From Micropterus salmoides (Eukaryota; Chordata; Actinopteri; Centrarchiformes; Centrarchidae): a stretch of 64,000 nt of DNA. The DNA is taken from positions 5,407,490-5,471,489 of the forward strand of contig NW_024043372.1 of assembly GCF_014851395.1 (NCBI RefSeq), written 5' to 3'. Of this stretch, positions 22,385 through 33,399 are shown in pieces. Numbering within the stretch: the stretch's first letter is position 1; every line of letters starts with the position of its first letter. Position numbers and translations under genes: made by a program. Under the pieces are notes generated by a model. The model was not told where the DNA came from, made no database searches, and was given only the letters and a program-made list of their open reading frames with translations.

Positions 22385-22960
22385 TCTCTGTGTTTTGTGG
22401 TACTTTGTTGGTGGAATTGATTTTGCTGGAAAAACTTTGCAATAACAAGAAATTTTTGAAGAAATATGCTTGATGATAGTTTGTCCACCAGCAACTATAA
22501 GGATGGCAACGTCGGTCTGTCAGTTGGTCAGTTCATCAGTGGTTTGGACATTAATTGATACCAGGTGATAAATGCTAATTACTTTCCTCCAGAGTCACAA
22601 TGAGGCTGAAATTTGTGGTTATGAAGGAAATATCTCAACAACTCTTGGATGGATCATCATGAGGTGAAATTCCCGTAGAGTGCACGGAAAAAGGTGGTTT
22701 CCATTTGGTGCAGCCGAAGAAAAAGAAATGCTTGCTCCTGAAGGTTTTATTGTGTGTTCAGTCTAGCATGCATCACATTAAGCAGCACATTTGTTTTATA
22801 TATCATTAGATATTATTACTCATGCTTTAATGTAAAAGCAGAAAAATCAACCTCAAAATTATTACAAATATATAAAACATATTAAAATACTTCTGTGAAG
22901 CTGGAACTATGAAATGTTTTACATAAAAAATGACTTAAGTTACTTTATATACCCTATATA
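22385..22960. other. 3' flank of unit 2
   Basis: Matches intron and flank DNA of other units: 'gtggtactttgttggtgga' (also near 30199), 'gtccaccagcaact...ggatggcaacg' (also 33539) and 'tttatataccctatataat' (also near 61300). The last match is interrupted by an L2-like insertion at about 22962. No gene. Confidence 0.6.
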
Positions 22961-22961
22961 A

Positions 22962-23820
22962 TGAGTTCTCACTTCAGAAAGAGCCCAGCCCCGCCCTCTC
23001 CCATCATACTGTTTGACTCCCCATCCACCACTGTGGACTCCTTCCGCTTCCTGGGCACCATCATCTCCCAGGACCTCAAGTGGGAGCTGAACCTCACCTC
23101 TCTCACCATGAAGGCCCAGCAGAGGATGTACTTCCTGCGACAGCTGAAGAAGTTCAGCCTGCCAAAGTCAATGATGATGCACATCGTTGAGTCCATCCTC
23201 ACCTCCTCCATCACCATCTGCTACACTGCTGCCACTGCCAGGGACAAGAGCAGGCTGCAGCGCATCATTCGGTCCGCAGAGAAGGTGATTGGCTGCAGTC
23301 TTCCTTCTCTTCTGGACCTGTACGCCTCGAGGACTCTGAGGCGAGCAGGAAAGATTGCAGCTGACTCCTCCCACCCCGGACACAAACTGTTTCAGACTCT
23401 CCCCTCTGGCAGGAGGCTGCAGTCCATCAGGACCAAAACCTCTCGCCACAAAAACAGATTCTTCCCATCTGCAGCTAGCCTCATTAACAAGGCCCGGGTC
23501 CCCCACTGACACTCCCCCCTTGCAAATGATACAAATGTCTCTGCATATGTAAATACTGTTTCATCTGGTGTCGGGCACAGACCTGGCACGTCGCATTTAT
23601 TTGTTGTTGATTGTTGATCTGTGTTGTTATCCATTGCGTTACTTCTGCACGGCCTAGACCCAGAATAATGCACATGTATATATCTGCAACGTTGATCTTC
23701 CATTTCATATTTATATTTCTACATTTATTTATGTTGACTGTATGTTTGTCTACGTTTTGCACCTTATCACCACAGCAAATTCCTCGTATGTGTAAAACAC
23801 TACTTGGCAATAAAGCTAGC
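22962..23820 (+). mobile_element. L2/CR1-like LINE, 5'-truncated, 3' end of reverse transcriptase ORF
   Basis: An open frame of about 180 codons to the TGA at 23507-23509 reads as the C-terminal end of a non-LTR reverse transcriptase: FLGTIISQDLKW, AQQRMYFLRQLKK, ESILTSSIT, RTAEK-like RSAEKVIGCSLPS, LPSGRRLQSIRTKTSRH and NRFFPSA. The 3' UTR runs to 'ttggcaataaagc' near 23805-23816. It is inserted in the 3' flank of unit 2, since the same flank at 61300 lacks it. Truncated copy, inactive. Confidence 0.85.
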
Positions 23821-24132
23821 TGTACATGTATAACAGTTGGGCAGTTTAATTTATAACAAAACATTAAACTAGTTTACATTTACTACTAACTAAAGCTGTC
23901 AGATAAATGTAGTGGTGTAAAAAGTACAACATTTGTGTCATAAAGAGAATATACTACAATAAAATCTACACATACTGCATCAAAAGGGGTAGATACCCAG
24001 GGGAAGCAGTAAGAGTTAACAAATAGTGTAATCAAGACAAGCAAGTTGACAGAGGAAGAAGAGCAGAGGAAGTGCATGTTAGAGGTTATCAGAGGAAGTG
24101 TTCTCAGAAGAGATGAGTGTTCAAGAGCTTTG

Positions 24133-24188
24133 CATGTGGTATGTGGCATGTGGCATGTGGCATGTGGCATGTGGCATGTGGCATGTGG
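24133..24188. repeat. Eight-copy CATGTGG tandem repeat
   Basis: Eight 7-bp units, the second being TATGTGG. The paralogous site at 61427-61440 has just two units (CATGTGG TATGTGG) in the same context ('cagctcgttcca'), so the array grew from two to eight here. Confidence 0.9.
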
Positions 24189-24459
24189 CAGCTCGTTCCA
24201 ACATTGGTGTCACATTGTGTTTCCCCTACTTCCAGTTATTTCTCTGTCAAAATATCTTAGCTTCAAATATTGATGTATTGCTCATTTCTTTTTCCAGGAC
24301 TGTTTGAAAAAACATAGAATTTAGGTTTGCCTAGAAAAAATGCCTTTTATTAGAAATGTGAATATGTGAAATATGAAAGCTCATTACAGAACAGTAGCAC
24401 AACTAACCTGGGAACGTTTAAGTACTAGAGACAGAAAATGTCTGCAGAAAACTCTGTAT

Positions 24460-25486
24460 GAGCAATAGCCAAAATCACAATAACCAGGACATCATAATAC
24501 ACCATTTAATGTATGAATACTCTTGTTCCGCAGACACTAGGGATGCACTTCCAAAAGGATGAGGAAGGTAATTGTCCAAATCGAAAGCCCAAAATAGAAA
24601 AGTTAGTCAGTGTGGGTTGCGCAAGTGGAGCTGCAAGTTGAGTTAAAGTGGTGCTGGTTTTGTGCAGTTTATGCTGGTTATCCTACAGCTGTGGCAGGAG
24701 AGGGATAAGATCAGCAGTCTTTGGTTCAGAATTCCTCACAACAGGGATCTTGAATCCAGGGATCTTGAGGTCTCATCTGCGTTGGCTCACCATAACTTCA
24801 ACTCAGCTCAAAGAAAAAAACCTGGCCTGCACTGACACTGCCAGAATAGTTCATTAGTCATTAACCTTTTCAAATGTGTTTCTCAAATGTTAATTCCTTT
24901 AACTTTAACCAAATATATACATAATACTAATAATATATAACAATAAAGTAATGGTACAATCAACATTTTTTAAATACCTTTTATATCAAATGAATTACAG
25001 AGCAAATTAGACTGCTTATCCATTTTTAAATATAAAGAACAGTGTTGCAGAAATTAAAAACACATAGTGCAAATGCAACAGATTAACCATGGAATAAAAT
25101 GTCTGACAAAACATAACTTATGTAGTTTCAGTATTAAACAGTAGCTTTACAAACCAGAAAAAGATTAAGCAGTCAAACACTTGTTGTTGTCAAACAGATA
25201 AATTTTAGTTGAAATCCACAACAGTAGGCTAATCGCACTGTTCATCACTCAATGCTAATTTTGTTAGCTCTAGGCCCATGCACTTGAACTTGCTAGCTTA
25301 GCCTAACACCTCCTGACGCTGCATTTAATTATTTATTTTTACGGCGACTCAACAATTCCAGGATTTCTCTGTCATTTGTCAGGTTTCAGTGAACAAGGCC
25401 TCACAGATGCAGACATCTACAGTCTTAAAACAAAGTACAAACTGTCATCACTATTATTTGACAACTTATTATTGTGATTTTACTGT
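24460..25486. repeat. Duplicated block A, copy 1
   Basis: Matches 35198-35514 in pieces: 'gagcaatagccaaaatcaca', 'cgcagacac(t/c)agggatgca', 'caacattttttaaatacct' and 'cagacatctacagtcttaaa'. The second copy lacks several hundred bases. No gene. It is followed by an LTR in this copy only. Confidence 0.7.
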
Positions 25487-26201
25487 TGTTACGGCTGCCA
25501 TCGCCCCCACCTGTATTTGCCTGTGCTTTCAAGTGGACTATCTGTTATGCTGAGCAGGCTGTGCAAGCCCACGCGGAGGATTGGCTGCACAAGGAGAGAA
25601 GGTCCCGCCTACTTCCTGGGTTTCCAGTTACCATGCCCTCGATTGGTGCGGCATGCTCTACGGGCCAATCAGATGGAGACCGTGACGACCACCACCTGCT
25701 TAAAAGCCTGCCGGGTCTGCCATTTGAGGCAGCAATCTGACCTGAGTTGCTTGCCTCGGGAACGCCTGTCTTAGAGATTATAGTAGTGTTTTGTAACCTG
25801 TGCTAGACTTTGTGTCTTGACTTTGTGTGTTTCACTGTGTGAAGGTAAGAGAGTGGGCCAGGGCTAAGCTTAGCTATCACTGACACCTTTCTTGCACACA
25901 CCATAGTTGTTTTATGTTAGTTTTCACCAGGTTCAGGGGTGCTGTGTGTGTTTTGGGTTTTTCAAATGCAGTAGGCTAGTGAGCTTTTGGTTTATTTTTG
26001 TTTTATTAGTATCTCTGTAAGCAGTAATCCTCCTTTTGAGGATCTCCTTTTGTTATAATTGTTTGTTGATTTCCACAGCACCCATTGGCCCATCCTCTGT
26101 TTGTGCTCCACTTGCATTATTTCAAATAAATATCCTTCCAAACCAACAATATCTGGTTTATGTTTATGTCCCTATATCCCTAGACACCTCGGGACGTCAC
26201 A
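25487..26201 (+). mobile_element. LTR (715 bp) of a retroelement, followed by a primer site
   Basis: Begins TGTTACGGCTGCC and ends GGGACGTCACA, so TG...CA. Related to the solo LTR at 18599-19304. Four bases after its end lies a tRNA primer-binding site, so this is a 5' LTR. The matching 3' LTR is absent: the element stops about 180 bases further on. Confidence 0.8.
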
Positions 26202-26205
26202 TAAG

Positions 26206-26223
26206 TGGGGGCTCGTCCGGGAT
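26206..26223 (+). other. Primer-binding site matching tRNA-Pro
   Basis: TGGGGGCTCGTCCGGGAT, the 18-base sequence known as the proline-tRNA primer site of retroviruses and some LTR retrotransposons. It starts 4 bases after the LTR end, where a primer site is expected. Confidence 0.8.
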
Positions 26224-26320
26224 CATCTAATAATTGATTCCGGGGGAAAGGATATTTATTGGAATAGGGTAAGGGAGCACACTTAATTGATAAGCTGGTA
26301 CAGCTGATTGTGTAGATGCA

Positions 26321-26385
26321 ATGGCTTCGGAGCGTTTTGATGTGGAGTCATTTTTGGTAAATCTGACTCATGACAAAGTATCTGA
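26321..26385 (+). pseudogene. Truncated start of a retroelement gag-like ORF
   Basis: ATG at 26321 opens a frame (MASERFDVESFLVNL...) 98 bases after the primer site, the usual place for gag. It is cut after about 20 codons, where the sequence becomes an inverted Penelope-like fragment. The piece 'gtatctgaaacaggtccttt' recurs at about 35515-35545 without the LTR. Confidence 0.5.
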
Positions 26386-26800
26386 AACAGGTCCTTTCCC
26401 CACATTGTCTCTGTCTAAAATGTGCACCTGGTGGTCCTCAAACGAGTGTCCTCTGTCCTTCAGATGTAAGTAGACAGCAGAGTCTTGACCTGAGGAGTTG
26501 GCCCTTCTGTGTTGAGCCATGCGTTTGTGTAGTGGTTGTTTAGTCTCCCCAATATACAGGTCTGTGCATTCCTAACTGCATTGGACCGCATACACTAGAT
26601 TGCTTTTCTTGTGTTTGGGTGTGCGGTCTTTGGGGTGGACCAGCATCTGTCTTAGTGTGTTCTTGGGTTTAAAAAACACAGGGATTTTGTGTTTGTTGAA
26701 AATCCTCCTGAGTTTCTCTGATACTCCAGACACGTATGGAATCACAATGTTGTTGCATTTCTTGTGGCTGTTTTCACAAAGGTCAGAACTATGACCAGGT
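26385..26800 (-). mobile_element. Penelope-like element fragment with GIY-YIG domain
   Basis: Minus-strand translation gives IPYVSGVSEKLRRIFN, TLRQMLVHPKDRTP, then ECTDLYIGETKQPLHKRM, QHRRANSSGQDSAVYLHLKD and GHSFEDHQVHILDR. This is the reverse transcriptase end plus GIY-YIG endonuclease typical of Penelope-like retroelements. A TAG interrupts just before ECTDLYIG, so it is dead. A second copy of the same region is at 63585-63905. Confidence 0.8.
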
Positions 26801-26849
26801 CATAACTATGATCTGGATGACTGAGAATCTTCATAGATATAAATGCATG

Positions 26850-27370
26850 GCTACGTGCGTAGCCTACGGCGTAGGTACGCACGTAGACCCTACGCAGGAG
26901 TATAAATGGGCCTTTAGTCCTGCCAGGGCCTTTCTCATTTCCAGAATTTCTGCCTCCTTACCTCCTCGATCCTTGACTCCTTGCGGTGCATCTTAGTCCC
27001 TCCTACCCGAGATGTGAGCTCGAGGAGTCGAGGAGGAGTTGAGGAGTCCAGGAAACAAGCATTTAATGAAATGAGATGTCCTTTCCTCGGAGCCGTCATT
27101 TTAAAGTGACGTTAATTACATATGACCTGTTGCACAGCTGCATACTGTATAGATGAGACCTGTGCAAAACGAAACTAACTGAAAACACAGATCTCACGTT
27201 ATCTTCAGCAGCTCTGTGCAGCTCACATTCCCAACAGAGCAAGGCTGTACTTCAGATTATACATTTTTATATTGCAAAACTTGACCAGTTACGTTACCCG
27301 ATCACAAACTCAGCTGGGTGACTGTAATCGAGTCGACACTATCAGTTATAGGCTACATTAGTTTTTAATG
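26850..27370. repeat. Duplicated block B, copy 1
   Basis: 'tttctcatttccagaatttc', 'ttagtccctcc...gatgtgagctcgaggag', 'gcatttaatgaaatgagatg' and 'gatctcacgttatct' match 36058-37140 in the same order. This copy lacks about 500 bases present at 36330-36850. Starts with a partial copy of the 35630-36113 element ('ctacgcaggagtataaatggg'). Confidence 0.75.
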
Positions 27371-27449
27371 TTTACTGCCTATTTATCATGTATTTATTGT
27401 ACTTTGCAAACTTTACTTATTTATATAGAACTGTTTTTTACTTATATGT

Positions 27450-27473
27450 TGTGTGTGTGTGTGTGTGTGTGTG
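27450..27473. repeat. (TG)n microsatellite
   Basis: About eleven TG dinucleotides. Confidence 0.9.
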
Positions 27474-27512
27474 GTATATTGTGCTGTGTTTGTGTAACTG
27501 CTGAGTTCACTT

Positions 27513-28466
27513 AACAACTGCCTTTGTGAAGTTAAAAAATGGATGTCAAATAATTTCCTCCAGCTGAACTCAGACAAAACAGAAATCCTGGTCATCAGGT
27601 CCCAGCAGATGGCAAATCAAACACTGCCATCTGCTGGTTTGCTAGTAAATCACATTAAGCCTGTGGCAAAGAACCTTGGTGTTGTTTGATAATAATTTAA
27701 ATTTCGAGCAGCACACCACAAAGCTTGTTCAATCATGTTTTTATCAACTTAGAAATATAGCAAAAATTCGATCTATGTTAACTTTTAAGGACACCGAGAC
27801 CATTTTACACGCCTTTATCTCATCACGCCTGGATTATTGCAACAGCCTTTTCACCTGTTTAACCCAAAAATCTATTGATCGACTCCAGACTGTCCAGAAC
27901 TCAGCTGCCAGGCTTTTAACCAGAACAAAGAAATATGACCACATTACTCCTATTTTAGCTTCATTACACTGGCTCCCAGTATGTTTTAGAATTGACTTTA
28001 AAATTCTATTGATCACTTTTAAAGCTCTTCATGGCCTCTCGCCTTGTTATATTTCTGACCTTTTAGTCCCATACGCACCAGCACGTACCTTGAGATCCTC
28101 GGGCAGAGGTCTGTTGTCTGTTCCAGAGTCTCGACTGAAAACTAAAGGGGACAGAGCGTTTGCTGTCAGGGCCCCGATGCTCTGGAACAGCCTGCCCGAG
28201 GAAATCAGGTCGGCTGAGTCAGTGAACTCTTTTAAGTCCCTTCTTAAAACATACTTTTATAGGAGAGCTTTTCCCGATCTTATTTGACTTTATTTTATCC
28301 CTTTTATTTTATTCTATTTTACTTATTTTATATTTATCTGTATTTTAGTTTTTATTTAGTTATTATTGTCTCTTGGGTATTATTGTCTTTACACTACACA
28401 AGCTCTTTGCAACTTGTTTTTGAAAAGTGCTCTACAAATAAGGATTATTATTATTATATTATTATA
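27513..28466 (+). mobile_element. CR1/Rex1-like LINE, 3' end
   Basis: Reads as reverse transcriptase C-terminus: VKKWMSNNFLQLNSDKTEIL, then after a 1-base frameshift near 27680, SRLDYCNSLF, LQTVQNSAARLLTRTKK, LASLHWLPV, FKALHGLSPCYISDLL, LRSSGRGLLSVP and APMLWNSLPEEIRSA, ending at 28285-28287. The 3' tail is an ATT repeat near 28445-28465. It occupies the place where Ig exons of unit 3 would be expected. Confidence 0.8.
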
Positions 28467-29360
28467 ACTGTACACACATTGATACTCAGCACGAATGAAG
28501 TTCCTAACGTATAAATAAAGTTCTTTGAATTGTATTGAATTGAATGTGTGAAGAAGCAAACTGTTCTTTATTACTCATTAAGTTCTGTAATTTGTTTTGT
28601 AAAATAAGCCACTTTAACAAAGCATTTAACGTTTTTTTTTAAATGGTAATCAGCTGTGATATCCTGTTACTGACTGATTCAGTATGCATCAAGATCACCT
28701 GATGTTGCTATGTACAGGAACAGGATCCTGTATGTGAACTTAAAGTTTTACTGGCTGTGGATAGAACTCTCTGTCAGAAAGCTCTGCAATCAAATACCAT
28801 TTTAAATTTAAGTTTAAAAAATCAAATATACGGCTTATCAGCATTACTGGGGTACCTTTAGCGTCAAATAACTACGCTTTGTCACTTTCTGAAAGCGTCG
28901 GTATTGGACACCCTGAGATGAGAATAGTCTGGATAGTTAGGCGCAATGTGAGCGCAGGCCAGCGGGGAAGTGGGGAGGGGGGACCGTTGTGCTTGGGCGC
29001 AGTATAAGTAAGTCTGTTCAAAGGTTTTTCAGTCAATTTTTTTAACATAAGTGAACTCTATGTCAGGGAGAAAATAAGATTATTTCACACACTGTGAAAC
29101 TATTCATTTAAAAGGCTGTTACACATTAGACATTTTTTTTTACCGCAGCAGATATTTTGAACGGCGCACCGCCGCTCCTGAATGCATATAGGGGAAACAC
29201 TGATTGTCTCTCAGAACCAGTAGAGGGAAATTTTAAAAATGTTAACATTTGTGATCTATTAACAAACCAATCCTGCATAAAGGAAAAGAAAAAAATATTG
29301 TTGTGTGGAATCTGACCTTTAAGTCTGTTCTGAGAGTTTATTTTCTGTCTATTTTTTCAG
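28467..29360. other. Intron remnant upstream of unit 3 stalk exon
   Basis: 'gtgaagaagcaaactgttc', 'gttttgtaaaataagccac' and 'gatatcctgttactgactga' match the D3-to-stalk intron of units 1, 4 and 5. Contains a partial small repeat at 28848-28930. No Ig exon is present. Confidence 0.65.
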
Positions 29361-30334
29361 TATATCACCAACACTATCATCGACATCATCCACATCTCCT
29401 GTTGTTACACCTCAGTCAACTACTGTGTCTGCTGAGAGTTTAGGTAAGAGAGCACGTTAAATGTCTTAAACTTTCTGCTGCAGAACAGCCAGATTAGTAG
29501 GAGTGTTTTAAAAACATTTTTAAAATTCAATTTCTGTAAATGTCCTCTTCACTTCCTCAACATAGACAACTGTGGATGGTAATAACGTGTACTGAATGTG
29601 TTTTAAACAAGTGTAGATTTTTATTTTGTTGTCTGGTTGATCTTGCAGGTGGCTCTTAGGTCGTCATTACTGTGATCGTCTGTGTAGCCCTGCTGCTGCT
29701 GCTGCTGTTTGTGCTGATGTTAATCCTAATCTATAAACGTAAGAGTTATTACCAGCTTGCAGAAGAAACACGCACATTTTGTACACAGAAAACCACATTT
29801 AAAACAGCTCCACCCTGTGAGGAGGTGATGACTAAAAAAACCAAAGCAGACATAATGTGGTGACTTGAATTTAAACCTCTTTGGTCTGGAAGTTTATGTC
29901 TTTTCTAGCTTTCATCTTTGCTCATTTCTGGTAATAAACAGTGGCAGTTAAGTCCTGATATAAGAAACCACACTGGAAAATACTAAATCAAGACAGCAAC
30001 TTACCTGGACAGTACAGGTAGATTATGTAGATACGGTGTATGAATTTGATAAAAGGAGATGAAATTAATTAACTTTATGGTAGCTTGCTTTTCATTTTCT
30101 TCCTGGTAGGATTTTCAACTTCAAAGAACACAAGAAATGGAGCAGCAGCACATAACATCAAAGAGGTCAGTGTACAAATGAATATATCTGCATTTTGTGG
30201 TACTTTGTTGGTGGAATAGATTTTGCTGGAAAAACTGTGCAGTAGCTTGATTACTCATCTCTGAATGATGTCAGATATTTAAGTATTTAGGTTACATAAG
30301 AAAGAACTTCTAAAAGTGTTGTGAGATGATACAG

Positions 30335-30840
30335 TAGGGCTGTAAGGATTTACATAGTCGAAACCTGCATATAGTTGACTGATAGTCGAATCATGTGTGT
30401 TTTTGTGCGAGGCGATTGTGAGCGGGGCCAGCTCCGCATATTTTGACCGAAAGTCAACTGCGGACAACTCGGCACAACACCAGGGAAGACTCTCTTCAGC
30501 ATGTGCTCCTCTTCTGCTACTACATACACGCTACGCCTACACATGCGCAGGTTGCCCAGGTTTAGGATTACAATCTGTGATTTATTCATGCGCTTTAAAA
30601 ACATTTATTGAACGTTTTTTTCTTTTTACATGTTTATTTACTGCATTAAACATTGAAATGTATTGTAATAGGCTGTATATTAACTTGGCAGAAAACTGGT
30701 AGTTCTATGTAAAATCAGATGTTGAGCACCCCCATATCAACAAAATTATTTCACTGCGAAGCTTAGACTGTGAGATAGACAGTCAAATCAGTCTCCGTCC
30801 ATCAAAGCATCAAATCTTTGACTCTTCGGGGTCAGCCCTA
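30335..30840 (+). mobile_element. hAT-like non-autonomous transposon
   Basis: Ends are inverted: TAGGGCTGTAAGG at the left and GGGGTCAGCCCTA at the right. Flanking 8-mers TGATACAG and GTTTACAG share five of eight bases, compatible with a worn hAT 8-bp duplication. An inverted relative lies at 50462-50725. Confidence 0.6.
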
Positions 30841-31191
30841 GTTTACAGTAATTGACAAAAAGAATATCAATAAATATTGGCCAACCATGACGCTGCATTT
30901 TCACTCTTGCATGCATACATGCATATAATCAAGATTTTGAATTGTAGGGTATTATTTGTTGGAAACACCTCTAGTTTATACAGGACCGATTTATCAGCAG
31001 GGCAATATTATCAGCAGATATAAGCTAACTGCATTTAAATTGGAATCTGCATTCATAACAGCCGATTAATGACTAGTGAACAAGAAACAGAGAGACAGAT
31101 CTTTCAGTCATGATATGAGTGTTGAATAGTTTCACCAGAGGGTGCCACCAATCCACCACAAAACAAACTGAACTCCAAACTGAATGTCAGA

Positions 31192-32260
31192 ATGGGAAAG
31201 AAAGGTGATTTAAGCAATTTTGAGCGTGGCATGATTGTTGGTGCCAGACGGAGTATTTCACAATCTGCTCAGTTACTGGGATTTTCACGCTCAACCATTT
31301 CTAGGGTTTACAAAGAATGGTGTGAAAAGGGAAAAACATCCAGTATGCGGCAGTCCTGTGGGCGAAAATGCCTTGTTGATGCTAGAGGTCAGAGGAGAAT
31401 GGGCCGACTGATTCAAGCTGAGATTCAAGAGCAACTTTGACTGAAATAACCACTCGTTACAACCGAGGTATGCAGCAAAGCATTTGTGAAGCCACAACAC
31501 GCACAACCTTGAGGCGGATGGGCTACAACAGCAGAAGACCCCACCGGGTACCACTCATTTCCACTACAAATAGGAAAAAGAGACTACAATTTGCAAGAGC
31601 TCACCAAAATTGGACAGTTGAAGACTGGAAAAATGTTGCCTGGTCTGATGAGTCTCGATTTCTGTTGAGACATTCAGATGGTAGAGTCAGAATTTGGCGT
31701 AAACAGAATGAGAACATGGATCCATCATGCCTTGTTACCACTGTGCAGGCTGCTGGTGGTGGTGTAATGGTGTGGGGGATGTTTTCTTGGCACACTTTAG
31801 GCCCCTTAGTGCCAATTGGGCATCGTTTAAATGCCACGGCCTACCTGAGCATTGTTTCTGACCATGTCCATCCCTTTATGGCCACCATGTACCCATCCTC
31901 TGATGGCTACTTCCAGCAGGATAATGCACCATGTCACAAAGCTCCAATCATTTCAAACTGGTTTCTTGAACATGACAATGAGTTCACTGTACTAAAATGG
32001 CCCCCACAGTCACCAGATCTCAACCCAATAGAGCATCTTTGGGATGTGGTGGAACGGGAGCTTCGTGCCCTGGATGTGCATCCCACAAATCTCCATCAAC
32101 TGCAAGATGCTATCCATCAATATGGGCCAACATTTCTAAAGAATGCTTTCAGCACCTTGTTGAATCAATGCCACGTAGAATTAAGGCAGTTCTGAAGGCG
32201 AAAGGGGGTCAAACACAGTATTAGTATGGTGTTCCTAATAATCCTTTAGGTGAGTGTATA
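31192..32260 (+). mobile_element. Tc1/mariner transposon with frameshifted transposase
   Basis: MGKKGDLSNFERGMIVG starts at 31192. An N-terminal frame (82 codons, helix-turn-helix region, LLGFSRSTISRVYKEW) ends at TGA 31438-31440; a 1-base shift continues into a 252-codon frame to 32195. The DDE catalytic motifs are all visible: WSDES, QQDNAPCHK and SPDLNPIEHLWD. Total about 334 residues, normal for Tc1. The right end (32225-32260) has the terminal 'ttcctaataatcctttaggt'. No matching left terminal repeat was found, so it is 5'-truncated as well as frameshifted. Confidence 0.9.
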
Positions 32261-32499
32261 AGCTACTTCATTGTCGTCACGTAAAGGCAGCCCTTTTTCA
32301 CTTAAAAACTTTATGAAAGACACAACCCTTCCGCTCTTCCCACCAGCACAGCTTCTCTCCCTTCAGCTGCTGCACCTTTAGGTTCACAGTCCTGCTCCAG
32401 TGACAGATGAGCACCAAATGCTAACATAATAACAGAAAAAACACAAAAATATTACCTGTTCATGGTGAATAGGGGATCCACTCTCTGTAAACTTTTTAC

Positions 32500-32884
32500 A
32501 CATTTAGGAGTTGACAACACAGCAGATCATCAGTGAGGTAACTTCGCACACCTTACTGTTATGTCCGTTATGAAAGGCAGCCGGTCCATGGTCGGCGCGA
32601 GCATCTTTGTTGATTGCCCCCCACAACACCGGGTCAGACAGCTGATAAATCCACTGTGTGCTGCTTCAGCTGCACTGCTGCTACAGCCTGAGGTTGCTAC
32701 AGATAGCCTCAGGTTGTGCTCCGCTGCTAACACCAGTCTCCTGCGGTTAAATTGCTCATCAACTTCCACAACTTCTGATTCTCCTCCTGGCTCCTTTATA
32801 GATGGCACATCAATAAAGAGCCTCCCGCCACCTCTTCTCCGTTTCGTTTGCATTTACTACAACGACGTCTCTCACTCAGTTTGA
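32500..32884. other. GC-richer unknown segment
   Basis: Open on both strands for about 107 codons (32561-32884 plus; 32530-32853 minus), which usually reflects composition. Between the Tc1 element and the last exon of unit 3. No domain recognised. Probably repeat DNA. Confidence 0.3.
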
Positions 32885-33399
32885 ACTAGGCCTACGACAA
32901 ATATCCCCACAGTCCACTTGATCAGCTTTCGGTTATTTGATGACTAACGTAAGGGTGGGTTGTTACGTTCTTTGCACAATGGGGACTGACCAATGATATA
33001 ATTCAGTTTAAATTAAAAAATATCAGCATGCTCTTATTGGTTATACATGTTTTCAATATCTGAAATGTAAACAATAAAAAAGGAAAGGAAAAAACATTCT
33101 TCTTCCCCTCCTTGGGCCCTGCTTGGGCCCCAGAATGCCCATTGGATAAGGAGATACAGCAGCATGTCCAGAGGCCAGACTCAGGAAATGAGGCGAGTGC
33201 CAGCTTTCCCACAAACCCCTCTGCCTCGCTGTATTACTCTACCGTCTACTTTCAAAACAGCATTGGTTGTGAGGCACTGATCGTCAAACCCGGCTCTGAT
33301 GCCTGTGAATATTCAACTGTGACGTACAGGATTCACTCTTCATCCACATTGTTTGAGTCACCAAGGTTTAAGACTTTGGGACGGATCTGTAATGACTAG

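Larger units (their letters stand above)
29361..33399 (+). pseudogene. Unit 3: beheaded CMRF35-like receptor (stalk to tail only)
   Basis: Remaining exons: stalk 29361-29443, transmembrane 29649-29738, first tail exon 30110-30165, last tail exon about 33150-33399. No signal or Ig exons belong to it. The stalk exon is 83 bases, not 81 (extra TA after the acceptor), which shifts the frame into a TAG. The transmembrane exon has TAG in place of the CAG of GGSQVV. The last exon has lost its normal acceptor and first codons (DYVYE); its tail reads EIQQHVQRPDSG, LYYSTVYF and CEYSTVTYRIHSS. The intron between the tail exons carries a hAT-like element and a Tc1 element. Non-functional as a receptor. 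Confidence 0.85.

Noticed and set aside
23168..23512. 114-codon minus-strand frame
   Set aside because: Shadow of the L2-like reverse transcriptase frame on the plus strand.
24133..24188. CRISPR-like array
   Set aside because: The 7-bp units are directly adjacent with no spacers; it is a plain tandem repeat in a eukaryotic genome.
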